Of a stretch of DNA of 64,000 nt, positions 7,784-16,706 are shown piece after piece; within the stretch, counting starts at the first letter, position 1, and every line of letters begins with the position of its first letter. The position numbers and the translations under genes were made by a program. The notes under the pieces are model-generated. The model saw only the letters and a program-made list of their open reading frames with translations. It was not told the DNA's origin and ran no database searches. Source of the stretch: Salipiger thiooxidans (GTDB taxonomy: Bacteria; Pseudomonadota; Alphaproteobacteria; Rhodobacterales; Rhodobacteraceae); assembly GCF_900102075.1 (NCBI RefSeq), contig NZ_FNAV01000001.1, positions 372,001 through 436,000 of the forward strand. Reading direction: 5' to 3'.

Positions 7784-9031
7784 TCAGGCTGCAAGGGAGG
7801 CATCGCGCCGAAGCCCGGCCGCGATGAGAGGGGCGAGCGCCTCGGCGTCGCGGCCCACCCCGTGGATGAAGGCCGAGGCGCGGTGACGCATGAAGGGAAG
7901 GCCCAGCGCGTAGAGCCCGGGCACGGCGGTCACCCCGCCCTGGGTCTGGAGCTCACCGGCGGCGTCGAGCACCGGCAGGTGCAGCCACGGGTAGCTGCGC
8001 CGGAAGCCGGTCGCCCAGATCACGGTCCGGATGCCAGCGGCGGCAAGGCCGAGCCGGTCGGGACCGCTGCCCGGCAGCTCCGGGGCGCGCCACGCGGCGG
8101 CATCGGGTGGCAGCCGTAGCCCCGCCGCAGCGATATGACCGTCGACATGGCGCAGGATCCGGTGACGCCGCCGCTCGGCGGCCTCGATCTCGGGCGCCAG
8201 CGCCGGGTCGAGCCGGACCACACCACCACCCGCCCCCAGCGCGCGCCCGACGAGGCTCACGCCCATGGCGGCCAGTGTCTCGAGCCCCAGCGCTCCGCCT
8301 CCGCCCGCCCCAGTGAGCTGCAGCGACGGTAGCGCCATGAGCTGGCGGGGATCGGCATTCGCGGGGCGCGGCTCTTCGAGAAAGCCGCTGCCGGAGAGCA
8401 GGGAAAAGATCTCGCGCCCGCGGTACCGCCGCGGCGTGCGCACGTGCCGCCCGACCGCGAGCGTGACAGGCCGGCCCGACGCCCGGATCTCGGCGGCAAG
8501 CTGCACCCCTGTAGCCGAGGCGCCGACGACAAGAACGCCGCCCGGCGCCAACACCCCGGCGCCGCGGTAGCGGGTGGGGCTCACCTGCGCGATGTCCTCC
8601 GGCAGGGCCGCGGCCCAACCAGGGACAGCGGGCCGGTCGCAGGCGCCGGTGGCGATGACCACCGCCCGCGCGAAGAAGTGCCGCGCGCCCGCGTCGACGT
8701 GGAAGAGACCGGTCTCGTGGCGGACCGAGCGCACCGCACAGCCGGTCAGCACCGGCGCCGCGATGGCCTTGCGGTAGGCCGAGAGCCGCTCTCCGAAACT
8801 GGCCGCCGACATGAACCCGTCGGGATCGGCCTCGGGCCAGGGTCCGGGCAGGCGGTTCATCCAGTTGGGCGTCAGCAGGTGCAGCCCCGGCCAGCGTTCG
8901 GCGTGCCAGCGCTCGCCCACCCGGCCGCGCTCGAGCAGGAGGTGGTCGATGCCGCGCCAGGTCAGCGACCAGCTGAGCGCGAGGCCGGCCTGGCCCGCTC
9001 CGACGATGATGACTGGGATGATGGGGGACAT
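7784..9031 (-). CDS. Flavin-containing monooxygenase-like NAD(P)/FAD protein (CzcO-like)
   Basis: A 415-aa protein with the FAD motif VIIVGAGQAGLALSWSL at its N-terminus, the GERWHAERWPGLHLLTP segment typical of CzcO/FMO-like proteins, a second dinucleotide motif (VLVVGASATGVQLAAEI, about residue 165) and a C-terminal ATGFRR signature. Family members oxygenate soft nucleophiles such as amines or sulfides using NADPH. It is the first gene of a two-gene flavoprotein unit; upstream lie a copy of the TGAAACANNNGAAAC motif and the terminator of the preceding unit. Role in amine metabolism next to the qhp cluster is possible but not shown. Confidence 0.87.
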   Translation of the reverse strand: MSPIIPVIIVGAGQAGLALSWSLTWRGIDHLLLERGRVGERWHAERWPGLHLLTPNWMNRLPGPWPEADPDGFMSAASFGERLSAYRKAIAAPVLTGCAVRSVRHETGLFHVDAGARHFFARAVVIATGACDRPAVPGWAAALPEDIAQVSPTRYRGAGVLAPGGVLVVGASATGVQLAAEIRASGRPVTLAVGRHVRTPRRYRGREIFSLLSGSGFLEEPRPANADPRQLMALPSLQLTGAGGGGALGLETLAAMGVSLVGRALGAGGGVVRLDPALAPEIEAAERRRHRILRHVDGHIAAAGLRLPPDAAAWRAPELPGSGPDRLGLAAAGIRTVIWATGFRRSYPWLHLPVLDAAGELQTQGGVTAVPGLYALGLPFMRHRASAFIHGVGRDAEALAPLIAAGLRRDASLAA

Positions 9032-9074
9032 TGGGGTTCTCCGTCTTGCGTTGGAGCCACCCTGAGCGGCGCGG

Positions 9075-9122
9075 GTTTCGCTTGGGCGTCGTCGAAGGCG
9101 CCTTTGCGTTTCGACTGTTTCA
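9075..9122 (-). promoter_or_regulatory. Direct-repeat regulatory motif upstream of the flavoprotein operon
   Basis: On the minus strand 9122 to 9108 read TGAAACAGTCGAAAC. A third GAAAC (9079-9075) starts 42 bp downstream of the first, the same spacing as at the globin promoter. The motif ends 76 bp before the start codon at 9031. Confidence 0.6.
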
Positions 9123-9148
9123 GTGTGCGATCAGGGGTTTGGCCCGAA

Positions 9149-9181
9149 GAAAAAAGGCCCGCAGCCTTGCAGCTGCGAGCC
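9149..9181 (-). terminator. Rho-independent terminator of the OsmC operon
   Basis: Read on minus, GGCTCGCAG pairs with CTGCGGGCC around an 8-base loop, with one non-Watson-Crick pair, followed by TTTTTTCTTC. It lies just after the 57-aa ORF and before the promoter motif of the next unit, separating the two. Confidence 0.75.
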
Positions 9182-9221
9182 AGTCGGGACGGGAAAGGAG
9201 GAGGGAGGAAGGGCGTCGGGG

Positions 9222-9395
9222 TCAGGCCGCCATCGGCAGGCACGGGGTGATCTCGGGATCGTCGCGCCGCGCGATCCCGGTCAGGCGGTTGCGGTCCCAC
9301 CAGCTGCGGAAGTCGGCGAAAGCATCGCGAAGCGCGACGTGGTCGAAACCGGAGCCGTAGCTCTTGGTGGCGTCGGAAGCGGTGAAGCGGGGCAT
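9222..9395 (-). CDS. Small protein, 57 aa, downstream of the OsmC-like gene
   Basis: Begins MPRFTASDATKSYGSGFDHV and contains a Trp pair (FADFRSWWDRN). The ATG has an upstream GAAGGA. It lies 81 bp after the OsmC-like gene on the same strand and directly before a terminator, so it is probably the second gene of that transcript. I recognise no family. Confidence 0.55.
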   Translation of the reverse strand: MPRFTASDATKSYGSGFDHVALRDAFADFRSWWDRNRLTGIARRDDPEITPCLPMAA

Positions 9396-9476
9396 GGGGA
9401 AGATCCTTCTGAAATCGGAGGATTGAAAGCGTGGCGGTGGTGGCCCGCGCCCGGGGCGCGGCGCGGGCACCTGCGC

Positions 9477-10055
9477 TCAGCCGGCCATCTCGACCGAGAT
9501 GGGGACGCCGTTGCGGAGCACGTCGAAGACGGCGGAGCGGGCGACCGATTGCTCGACGATCTCGCGCAGCTTCTCCTGCGGGGCGTCGCCGCGGATGGTC
9601 ACCGCCATGCGGACACCGGTGAAGCCGTTGCGCGCCGTCTTGTCGAGCCCGAGGATGCCGTTCAGGTCGACGTCGCCCTCGACCGAGGTCTCGACCGCGT
9701 GCAGCTTCACCTGGCGGATCGAGGCGATGTTGCCGATGCCCGCGGTGATGCAGGAGGCCAGCGCCGCCAGCAGCAGCTCTACCGGGGTCGCGGCGTTGTC
9801 GGTGCCGCAAAGCACCTGCGGGTGGTCGCACTCGACATCGTACTCGCGGCGGTGCTTCATCTCCTGCATGGCGCCGTGGAAGCCGGTGAAGGCGGTGCGG
9901 CTATGGGTGCCCGAGAGCCATTCGCCGTTGGCGCGGAAGGTGAACTTGGCGATCTCCGGGGTCTCGCCCACCACGCCCAGCGTGGCGAGGAAGGTCGGGA
10001 CGTCGACCCCGTTCATGGCGGTCTTGGCGGGCTTTTCGAGGGTCTGGGTGGTCAT
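9477..10055 (-). CDS. OsmC/Ohr-family protein
   Basis: A 192-aa member of the OsmC-like superfamily of thiol-dependent peroxide-reducing or related proteins. The C-terminal half shows the diagnostic segment CGTDNAATPVELLLAALASC (C83 and C102) and the following helix TAGIGNIASIRQ. The family motif normally places two redox cysteines far apart; here C83 and C102 are the best candidates, with a further C76. The start at 10055 leaves about 40 residues before the conserved fold. A GAAAC-repeat motif lies about 110 bp upstream. Function suggested: peroxide or electrophile defence, consistent with nearby globins and flavoproteins. Confidence 0.88.
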   Translation of the reverse strand: MTTQTLEKPAKTAMNGVDVPTFLATLGVVGETPEIAKFTFRANGEWLSGTHSRTAFTGFHGAMQEMKHRREYDVECDHPQVLCGTDNAATPVELLLAALASCITAGIGNIASIRQVKLHAVETSVEGDVDLNGILGLDKTARNGFTGVRMAVTIRGDAPQEKLREIVEQSVARSAVFDVLRNGVPISVEMAG

Positions 10056-10140
10056 TGGAAACTCCTGTCTGTGATCTGGTCTGTTGCCGGTCAGGTCGGG
10101 CGTCCTGCCCTTCCGATGACAGCAGTTCTGACGGACCGGA

Positions 10141-10178
10141 GTTTCAGGCCGATTGCGCGGGGCGTTTCGTTTGTTTCA
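10141..10178 (-). promoter_or_regulatory. Direct-repeat regulatory motif upstream of the OsmC-like gene
   Basis: On the minus strand 10178 to 10164 read TGAAACAAACGAAAC; a third TGAAAC starts at 10146, 32 bp downstream. This is the fourth copy of the motif, in the same orientation relative to its gene. Confidence 0.58.
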
Positions 10179-10272
10179 TTGCGGAGAGCGCGGGCCCTCG
10201 CGCGCTGAGACACGCTCGGTGGTACGACCGGCCTTGGGCCGGTTCTCGACGGACAGACTGCGAGAAATGGGC

Positions 10273-11286
10273 CTACCCGGCGAGACCGGGTCGCAGGTCT
10301 CCAGCCGCGGGCTGGCGGGCACTCTTCCGGATCTCGCTCGGGCACATGCTGAACCAGCGCGAAAAAGCCCGCGAGAAGGCGGTCTGGTCGGAGTAGCCCA
10401 GCGCGTGGGCGATGTCGCCGAGGCTCCGCTCGGTGCGGGTCAGCAGCGCCTCGCCCTGCGCCCGGCGGCATTCCTCGAGGATGTCGTGGTAGGAGGTCGC
10501 CTCGACCGACAGCTTGCGGCGCAGCGAGCGGTCGGACATGCCGAGCTCGGAGGCGATGGACGCCTGCCCCAGCGAGCCGCGTCCGATGTGGCGCAGGATG
10601 CGCGCCCGCACCAGTTCGCCGGTCGCGAGCCGGCTCTGGCGGCGCGACAGCCGGTCGAGCAGCGCCCGGCTGCGTTCCGAGAACTCCTGCGTGCCGGCGC
10701 TGCCGGTCACCGAGGGGTTGGAGAGGAAGCGCGCGGGAAAGGCCACGTAGTTCTCGGTCTGGTCGAAGCGCGGCATGACCCTGAGGTGGCGCGCGCATTC
10801 CGACGGATCGCGGTCGGGGACGTATTCCAGCCCGACCTGCCGCAGCGCCCCGCGCGGCATCCCGAAGCGCATGCAGATGTTCTGCGCCAGCGACAGGGTG
10901 ATCTCGGCATCGCCGCGCCGGGGCCAGATCTCCGGGTCGAGCACCCGGTAGCTCAGCCGCGCCTCGTCGTCGATCACGGTGAAGCTGGTCTCGGCCCCGC
11001 TCTGCAGCATCGGAAGCCCCTGCGCCAGCTGCCGCATGGCGTGGCCAAGCGTCGGCGCGCAGGCGATGATCTCGCCGAGGTCGCCCAGCATGTCGAAGGT
11101 GAAGATCTCGCCCACGGTCCACGCGTAAAGCCCGCCCTCGGAGCGCTGCCGCAGGGTCTCGAGCCGGTCGACGAAGAACGACAGCGGGACAAAGCCCTCG
11201 CCCTCGACGGAGGGTTGCCCATGGCCTGCGTCATCGCCGCCGAGCACCGTCCCGGCGATGGCCTCAGAGATGACCGAATTGAGCAT
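10273..11286 (-). CDS. qhpR: AraC-family regulator, probable QhpR
   Basis: A 337-aa transcription factor. The N-terminal 220 residues look like the AraC-type arabinose-binding-like domain (PF12625 group). The C-terminal AraC double helix-turn-helix includes SIASELGMSDRSLRRKLS and SLGDIAHALGYSDQTAFSRA. Start 11286 (MLNSVISEA) has AGGAAGG upstream. It is the last gene of the qhp gene row; in Paracoccus denitrificans an AraC-type protein, QhpR, activates the qhp operon in response to amines. Assignment rests on family plus position. A likely target is the inverted repeat between qhpA and qhpG. Confidence 0.85.
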   Translation of the reverse strand: MLNSVISEAIAGTVLGGDDAGHGQPSVEGEGFVPLSFFVDRLETLRQRSEGGLYAWTVGEIFTFDMLGDLGEIIACAPTLGHAMRQLAQGLPMLQSGAETSFTVIDDEARLSYRVLDPEIWPRRGDAEITLSLAQNICMRFGMPRGALRQVGLEYVPDRDPSECARHLRVMPRFDQTENYVAFPARFLSNPSVTGSAGTQEFSERSRALLDRLSRRQSRLATGELVRARILRHIGRGSLGQASIASELGMSDRSLRRKLSVEATSYHDILEECRRAQGEALLTRTERSLGDIAHALGYSDQTAFSRAFSRWFSMCPSEIRKSARQPAAGDLRPGLAG

Positions 11287-11463
11287 GTCGGGGCCTTCCT
11301 GTGGCGGTGGGTCCGATACCTTTCGACGCAAGCCTATCCGATTTTCGCGATCCGACGGAGTCCGTTTTCCGGACGTGCCCGCGCTTGGCAAAGGCCCGCG
11401 CGTGATTGGCGCGCGCATGACGGGACGGCGCACAGCGCCGCAGCGGACCGAAGGGAGCTGGTG

Positions 11464-13161
11464 TCAGACCGCGGCCCTCCGGGTCATGGGCAGCGGCACA
11501 CCCGGCCGGAGCTCGGCCTCCAGCGTGATCCGCTGGTCATAGGCGCGCGTCCGAACGGCGCCGGAATGGGCCACGAAGATGCGGAGCCGGTCGGCGCAGG
11601 CGCGGTCGATGGCGTCGAGGATGCGTTCGCAGCGGGCGGTATCGATCTCGGAGAAGCTCTCATCGAAGATCAGTACTCCCGAGGGCCGCAGCAGCGCGCG
11701 GGCGATGGCGATGCGCTGGCGCATGCCGCCCGAGAGCGTCGCGCCGAGCTCGGTCAGCCCGGTGTCGAGGCCGCGATGGTCGTCGGCCCAGTCCAGCAGG
11801 TCGCAGATGCCCAGCACCTCGCGGCAATCGGCGTCCGTGGCGTCCGGCGCCGCCACCAGCAGGTTGTCGCGCAGGGTGCCGCGCAGGATGCAGGGCCGCT
11901 GCGGGACATGGGTGATGGCCTCGCGCCGGCTCGCGGTGCTGTAGATCGCGGCGGGCTTGCCGTCGATCTCGGCCGTGCCCTCGGCCAGCGCGACCTCGCC
12001 GGTGAGGCTTGCCAGCAGGGCCGACTTGCCGATGCCTGAGGGGCCGTCGAGCAGCACGCCCTGCCCCGCCCGCAGCTCGAGCGCGACCGGTGCATGGCCG
12101 CCCCACGGGCTGCGCGCGCCCTGCAGGCGGATCACCGAGGGCCGGAGCGGACAGGTCTCGCCCGCCGCCGGGTCGTGCGCGTCACCGATGATGCCCGACA
12201 GCCGGGCCAGCGCGACCTTGGCGCGGGCCTGCGCGTGGTAGAGCCCCAGCAGGTTGCGCAGCGGGCCCGCCATCATGCCGGTGTAGGCGAGGAAGGCGAT
12301 CAGCGAGCCGATGGGCCACGACCCCGTCACCACGAGCCAGCCGCCGAGCAGCAGCACGGCAGAGCGCACAACCGCGGTAAGGATCTGGCTCACGGCGCCC
12401 ACCGCCTCGGTCCAGAGCCGCTGCCGCTCCTGCGCGCGGAAGAGGTCGCCCTGCAGCGCGCCGAAGCCGGTCTCGCGGGTGCCGAAGGCGTTCAGGGCAC
12501 GCAGCCCGGGGACCAGCATGAAGGTCTCGGCCAGCTGGCTCGAAAGCCCGCCACGGTGTTCGCGCACCTCCTCGGCCCGCGCCTGCGTGCGCGGCCGCGC
12601 CCAGCTCAGGAACCAGAGCTCGAAGGGGGCGGCGAGCGCGGGCAGCAGCGCCAGCCGCCAGTCGAGCGCCAGCATCAGCGTGGTGCCGCCCAGCAGCCGG
12701 AACAGCGCGGTGACCGCGACGAGGCCGGAATCGAAGAGGAAGCGCTGGATCTCGGCGCAGTCGCCATCGATGCGGGTCTGCGCCTCGCCCACGGGCAATG
12801 CCTGCGTCTGCGGATCGCGCGCGAGTGCGGCCCCCAGAACCGAGCGCCGCAGGTCGCCCAGCATGGCCTGCGAGGCCCGCAGATGCGCCATCTGCGAGAC
12901 GATCCCAAGCCCGACGACGCCGAGCCCCAGCGCGAAGCCGACCGCCGCCCAGGTCACGAGCGCCTGCATGTCCCGCGCCATGATGCCCCGGTCGATGAGC
13001 GCCTTGGTCACCATCGGCGCCGCGAGCCCCACCGCGGCGGCGAAGAGCGACAACGCCAGCACCCGGGACATGCCGGGCAGCGCGCGCTCGACCAGCGGGC
13101 CGAGCCAGCCCGCGCCCGGGAAGATCCGCGCGGCCATCATGCGTGCGAGCCGCGCCCTCAT
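11464..13161 (-). CDS. qhpF: ABC half-transporter QhpF
   Basis: A 565-aa fused permease-ATPase. The N-terminal region (about 1-300) contains several hydrophobic segments typical of exporter-type membrane domains; the ATPase domain has Walker A LLDGPSGIGKSAL, signature LSGGMRQRIAIARALL and Walker B VLIFDE. In the known qhp system QhpF moves the cross-linked gamma subunit across the membrane. Start 13161 overlaps the qhpE stop by 4 bp (ATGA); longer readings would cover qhpE and are rejected. Confidence 0.92.
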   Translation of the reverse strand: MRARLARMMAARIFPGAGWLGPLVERALPGMSRVLALSLFAAAVGLAAPMVTKALIDRGIMARDMQALVTWAAVGFALGLGVVGLGIVSQMAHLRASQAMLGDLRRSVLGAALARDPQTQALPVGEAQTRIDGDCAEIQRFLFDSGLVAVTALFRLLGGTTLMLALDWRLALLPALAAPFELWFLSWARPRTQARAEEVREHRGGLSSQLAETFMLVPGLRALNAFGTRETGFGALQGDLFRAQERQRLWTEAVGAVSQILTAVVRSAVLLLGGWLVVTGSWPIGSLIAFLAYTGMMAGPLRNLLGLYHAQARAKVALARLSGIIGDAHDPAAGETCPLRPSVIRLQGARSPWGGHAPVALELRAGQGVLLDGPSGIGKSALLASLTGEVALAEGTAEIDGKPAAIYSTASRREAITHVPQRPCILRGTLRDNLLVAAPDATDADCREVLGICDLLDWADDHRGLDTGLTELGATLSGGMRQRIAIARALLRPSGVLIFDESFSEIDTARCERILDAIDRACADRLRIFVAHSGAVRTRAYDQRITLEAELRPGVPLPMTRRAAV

Positions 13162-13808
13162 GCGGTCTTCCTTTCCGCGCCGTGGTGACGTGCGCGCAGC
13201 GCCAGCACGTCCAGCGCCGCCGCGCTCGTGTCGGCGCCGTCCGCCATGATCGCGGCAACATGCCCGGCAAGGCGCGCCGTCCCGAGGCTCGCGCCGCCCA
13301 TGCCGGTGCCGCCGTGCTCGGGCGAGTTGCACCACGCTCCGAAGAGCCGCGGACCCAGCCGGGACAGCGCGTCCCAGCCGCAGCGCGCATCGCCGGTTCC
13401 GGCGATGACGCCGGGATAGGCGGCGGGCCATGGCGCCGGGCCGCGGGCGGGATGGGCCGCGACCAGAACCAGCCCCGCCGCCTGCGCCCGCGCCACCGCC
13501 TCGGCCAGCACCGTGCGGTCGGCGGAAAGCCCGAGGCTGAGGCAGACCAGCCCCACATCCCCGCGCCCGGCCAGCCAGTCGAGCGCCGCCGCCACCCGCA
13601 GCGCCGAGGTCACGGGCCGCGCGTCGAAGACCTGCGCATGCACAAGCCGCACCGTGGGGCAGGCCCGCAGGATCGTCCGGGCCACGGCCGTCCCGTGGCC
13701 CAGCCGGTCAGGCAGGGCGGCATGCCCTGCCCCGTCGGCATCGAAGGCGCGCGCCTCGCCCGGCAGGTCCGGCGCCGCGCCGCTGTCGATGATGCCGACC
13801 GCCCGCAT
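13158..13808 (-). CDS. qhpE: Subtilisin-like maturation protease QhpE
   Basis: A short S8-type protease of 216 aa counted from the ATG at 13808; a GTG three bases upstream would add one residue. The catalytic triad is visible, numbered here from that GTG: Asp9 (VGIIDSG), His39 (RLGHGTAVA) and Ser175 (GGASLGTARLAG). It lacks a signal peptide and is much smaller than secreted subtilisins, which matches QhpE, the protease that removes the leader of the gamma subunit in the cytoplasm. Its ATG shares a base with the qhpB stop (TGATG), indicating coupled translation. Confidence 0.92.
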   Translation of the reverse strand: MRAVGIIDSGAAPDLPGEARAFDADGAGHAALPDRLGHGTAVARTILRACPTVRLVHAQVFDARPVTSALRVAAALDWLAGRGDVGLVCLSLGLSADRTVLAEAVARAQAAGLVLVAAHPARGPAPWPAAYPGVIAGTGDARCGWDALSRLGPRLFGAWCNSPEHGGTGMGGASLGTARLAGHVAAIMADGADTSAAALDVLALRARHHGAERKTA

Positions 13809-14899
13809 CACTCGTCGCGCTGGAACAGCCGGATGTTGGAGAGCGACATCGCCGCGCCATCGGGCATGTCGACCTGTCCCTTGCGCTCGAGCGTCTCGGC
13901 ATCGTAGGCCGCGAGATCCGACAGCGCGCCGCCCAGCCAGACGGTGTTGCCGTCCGACGAGACGTTGACCGAGTAGTAGCTGTGCGGCAGCGCCACCCGC
14001 TTGAGCGGCTCGACCTTCTCCATGTCGAAGCTCTCGAGCACGTTATAGGCGCCGTAGACGCGGGTGCCGTCGGGGCTGGCCGCCGAGGAGAAGTAGAAGA
14101 CGTCCATCATCCGGATGTCCTGCATCTCCATCTCGCCGCTCTCGAGGTCGAGCGTCAGCATCCCCGTGCGCCAGGCCTCGGGATCGTCGAGGCTGAGGTC
14201 GGTGCGGGCGGTGTAGAACGGCGTCACCATGATGTTCGAGCTCTCGAACTGGCTCCAGACGTCGAGCACGTCGGGCTGCATGTAGGCGTCGGGCTTCCAG
14301 CCGTGGATCGGCATTTCGTCGATCTGATCGCCGCTTGCGGCATCGAAGACGAACATGCTGCGACCCATGCCGTAGATCCTGGAGCCGTCGGCCGAGTACA
14401 TCAGCAGGGTGATCTGGCGCGGCGCCTCGACCGTCTTCACCGTCTCGAGCGTGGCCGTATCGACGAAGGCGATGCGGGTCGGCTGCACCTCGTAATGGGT
14501 GGTGCCCAGCGTCACCGGCGACTGGTAGACCGCGAGGGTGGAGCCGTCGGGCGAGAGGTCCATGCCGAAGAGCGTCTTCACCCGCTCCCCGGCGCTGCTG
14601 AAGTCGGTGCGCGCCACGGTCTCGCCGGTGGTGAGATCCACCTTCACGATGCTTTCCGTGCGGTTGATCGTGACATAGGCGAAGCGGCCTTCGTCATCGA
14701 CGACGGGTACCGCGGGCTGCGGGCCGGCGTCCTCGGCCAGCGTGATGACCTTGTCGATCGCCATCGCCTCGGTGTCGACGACGACGAGCTTGTTGGGCCG
14801 CGCCGGAGCGAGGATGTAGTCCCTGGCCACCGCGGGCACCGCCGACAGCGCCATGCCGCCCGCGAGCAGCAGCGAGAGGGTCCTGTTGCAGGTCATCAT
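13808..14899 (-). CDS. qhpB: Quinohemoprotein amine dehydrogenase beta subunit
   Basis: Periplasmic seven-bladed beta-propeller-type subunit of 363 aa. The N-terminus is a signal peptide (TLSLLLAGGMALSAVPAVA) with cleavage probably before RDYILAPARPN. Repeated motifs such as VDTEAMAIDKVI, VDTATLETVKTV and YDAETLERKGQV mark propeller blades. It helps form the site around the cysteine tryptophylquinone cofactor of the gamma subunit. It lies 1 bp after qhpC and overlaps qhpE. Two adjacent ATG codons (14899, 14896) are possible starts. Confidence 0.95.
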   Translation of the reverse strand: MMTCNRTLSLLLAGGMALSAVPAVARDYILAPARPNKLVVVDTEAMAIDKVITLAEDAGPQPAVPVVDDEGRFAYVTINRTESIVKVDLTTGETVARTDFSSAGERVKTLFGMDLSPDGSTLAVYQSPVTLGTTHYEVQPTRIAFVDTATLETVKTVEAPRQITLLMYSADGSRIYGMGRSMFVFDAASGDQIDEMPIHGWKPDAYMQPDVLDVWSQFESSNIMVTPFYTARTDLSLDDPEAWRTGMLTLDLESGEMEMQDIRMMDVFYFSSAASPDGTRVYGAYNVLESFDMEKVEPLKRVALPHSYYSVNVSSDGNTVWLGGALSDLAAYDAETLERKGQVDMPDGAAMSLSNIRLFQRDE

Positions 14900-14900
14900 G

Positions 14901-15227
14901 TCAGCCTTTCGGTTCCGGGAAGACGGACTGCAGGTTGCGCCAGTCCTCGGTGACGTTGGTCGCGTCGTCGCTCCAGTTCGGGTAGGTGTTGAGCGTGTCG
15001 GCCACCTGCGCGGGCCACCAGCAGGGATCGGCGCAGCCGTAGAGATCGGCCTCCATCGGCTGGCAGAGGTTCGACAGCGCCCCGAAGGCGTCGACCTCCC
15101 AGCCGGGATCGAAGGAGGTGGTGCAGCCGACGAGGCTGTTCATCGCGACCACCTCGTCTTCGCGGCCTTCCGCCTGCGCTTCGACAAAGGCCTTGGCCTT
15201 GGAATTGGCCGGGGTGAGATGTTTCAT
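14901..15227 (-). CDS. qhpC: Quinohemoprotein amine dehydrogenase gamma subunit precursor (CTQ-bearing)
   Basis: A 108-aa peptide that becomes the catalytic subunit. A 28-residue leader ([20 protein letters not shown]...) precedes the mature part. With Cys35 set as mature Cys7, every cross-linking residue known from the Paracoccus enzyme is present: Cys7-Glu16 (C35/E44), Cys27-Asp33 (C55/D61), Cys41-Asp49 (C69/D77), and Cys37-Trp43 (C65/W71), which form the CTQ cofactor in GCADPCWWP. No extra or missing cysteines are seen. It overlaps qhpD by 4 bp, placing substrate and modifying enzyme in one coupled unit. Confidence 0.96.
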   Translation of the reverse strand: MKHLTPANSKAKAFVEAQAEGREDEVVAMNSLVGCTTSFDPGWEVDAFGALSNLCQPMEADLYGCADPCWWPAQVADTLNTYPNWSDDATNVTEDWRNLQSVFPEPKG

Positions 15228-16696
15228 CTGGCAAGCTCCTGTGCAGGGCGTGGCTGGGCGGCACCGGGCCGGGCAAGCCGCGGCTCGAGCTGGGTTCTGA
15301 AGAAGGCGGGGTTGGCCTGCATGATGCGGACATAGGCTTCGACGCCGAAGTCGACCCAGTCCCGCATCAGGTCGCAGTAGTGGTAGACCGGGGCGAAGGC
15401 GTCGCCCTGCCGGGCGTAGCTCTCGTGGTAGCAGCCACCGGCGCAGATCGACCGGATCCGGCAGGTCTTGCAGCCGAACTCGGTGCGGTCCTGCGCGGTC
15501 TCGATGAACCGTGCGAGCTTGGGGACGTCGATGCCGCGGTCCACGTTGCCGTAGGTCGGCTGGTCCGAGCCCACGAAGCGGTGACAGAGGTGCAGGTCAC
15601 CCTCCTTGTCCACCGCCAGCATGCCCAGACCGGCGCCGCAGGGCACCTGCTTCTTGGTGCCCTGCGCGATGTCCGTGAGCAGCTGGTGCATGTTCGAGAA
15701 ACCGATGTTCTCGCCCCGGCAGGCGGCCTCGACGTAGCGCCGTCCGAGCGCCTTCATGTCCTCGAAAACCTGCTTCAGCGCATCCTGGTCGAGGTTGAAC
15801 ACCGCTATGGGCCCGGAGGTGGCGGGGCCGAAGCCCACCTCGGCGAACCCGAGGTCGTACTTAAGGTGATCGTGAATGCCGATCACGTCCGTCACGCCCC
15901 GGGTCAGGGTGACGCGCACCCCCACCGGCCGTGCCGTATAGCGCGCCAGCAGCATCCGGACCTTCTGCGACACCACGTCATAGGTGCCCTTGCCGCCGAC
16001 GGTCTTGCGGTTCACGTCGTGCAGCGCCTTGGGGCCGTCCATCGACACGGTCAGCGCGAAGCGGTGGGCGTTGAACCAGTCGACCATCTGCTCGGTGAGC
16101 AGGGTGGCGTTGGTGGTCAGACTGAAGTCCACGACCTTGCCCAGCTCGGCGGCGCGCGGCTCGGCATAGGCCACGACCTCGCGGATCAGCGGCATGTTCG
16201 ACAGCGGCTCGCCGCCAAAGAACACCACGTTGATCCGGTCGCGCCCGCTGGCCTGCTTCAGCAGCAGCTCGATGCTCGCCTTCGCGGTCTCGAAGCGCAT
16301 CTTCTCACCCTTCGAGGGGATCGCGAGATCCTCCTTGTAGCAGTAGGTGCAGGCGAGATTGCAGCCGGTGTTGACGTTGAGGATGATCGTCGAGAGCGGA
16401 ATCTCCTCGACCGGCACGATGCTGCGCGCCACCTCGGGCTCGGCCGCGTCGCGGACGATGTCGAGGTCGAGGAAGCTTTTCACGCAGTCGGTCAGCTCGG
16501 ACGGGCTGTGCCGGTGCCCGAGCGCCTCCTGCATGGTCTGCGCCCCCACCGCGTCGTGGCGGCGGAAGAGCTCGTAGACGTCGCGCGACACCGGGTCGAG
16601 CTCGAAGAGCGCGCTGGTCGGCACGTGCATCAGCATCGCGTGGCCATCCACGTCGACCCGGTGCGCGTTATGGGTGATGAGTGTCAGGTCTCCCAT
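15224..16696 (-). CDS. qhpD: Radical SAM/SPASM peptide-modifying enzyme QhpD
   Basis: A 490-aa radical SAM protein that installs the Cys-to-Asp/Glu thioether bonds in QhpC. The SAM cluster motif is [15 protein letters not shown] (about residues 108-122). The C-terminal SPASM region carries further cysteines in [19 protein letters not shown] and [17 protein letters not shown], for auxiliary Fe-S clusters. Start 16696 ([15 protein letters not shown]) is chosen because GAGGGAGG lies directly upstream; an in-frame start at 16723 would run into qhpA. Confidence 0.95.
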   Translation of the reverse strand: MGDLTLITHNAHRVDVDGHAMLMHVPTSALFELDPVSRDVYELFRRHDAVGAQTMQEALGHRHSPSELTDCVKSFLDLDIVRDAAEPEVARSIVPVEEIPLSTIILNVNTGCNLACTYCYKEDLAIPSKGEKMRFETAKASIELLLKQASGRDRINVVFFGGEPLSNMPLIREVVAYAEPRAAELGKVVDFSLTTNATLLTEQMVDWFNAHRFALTVSMDGPKALHDVNRKTVGGKGTYDVVSQKVRMLLARYTARPVGVRVTLTRGVTDVIGIHDHLKYDLGFAEVGFGPATSGPIAVFNLDQDALKQVFEDMKALGRRYVEAACRGENIGFSNMHQLLTDIAQGTKKQVPCGAGLGMLAVDKEGDLHLCHRFVGSDQPTYGNVDRGIDVPKLARFIETAQDRTEFGCKTCRIRSICAGGCYHESYARQGDAFAPVYHYCDLMRDWVDFGVEAYVRIMQANPAFFRTQLEPRLARPGAAQPRPAQELAR

Positions 16697-16706
16697 GGTC
16701 CCTCCC

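Noticed and set aside
6100-10150. Sigma-54 promoters downstream of the GAAAC motifs
   Set aside because: Looked for GG-N10-GC elements before the four genes. Only scattered partial matches were found, not consistent in position or sequence.
9123-12039. Long plus-strand ORFs of 361 and 628 aa over the OsmC, qhpR and qhpF genes
   Set aside because: Composition is typical of shadow frames. The minus-strand genes beneath have clear family motifs and ribosome-binding sites.
13162-13431. N-terminal extension of qhpF
   Set aside because: It would cover qhpE in another frame. The ATG at 13161 forms a normal 4-bp overlap with qhpE.
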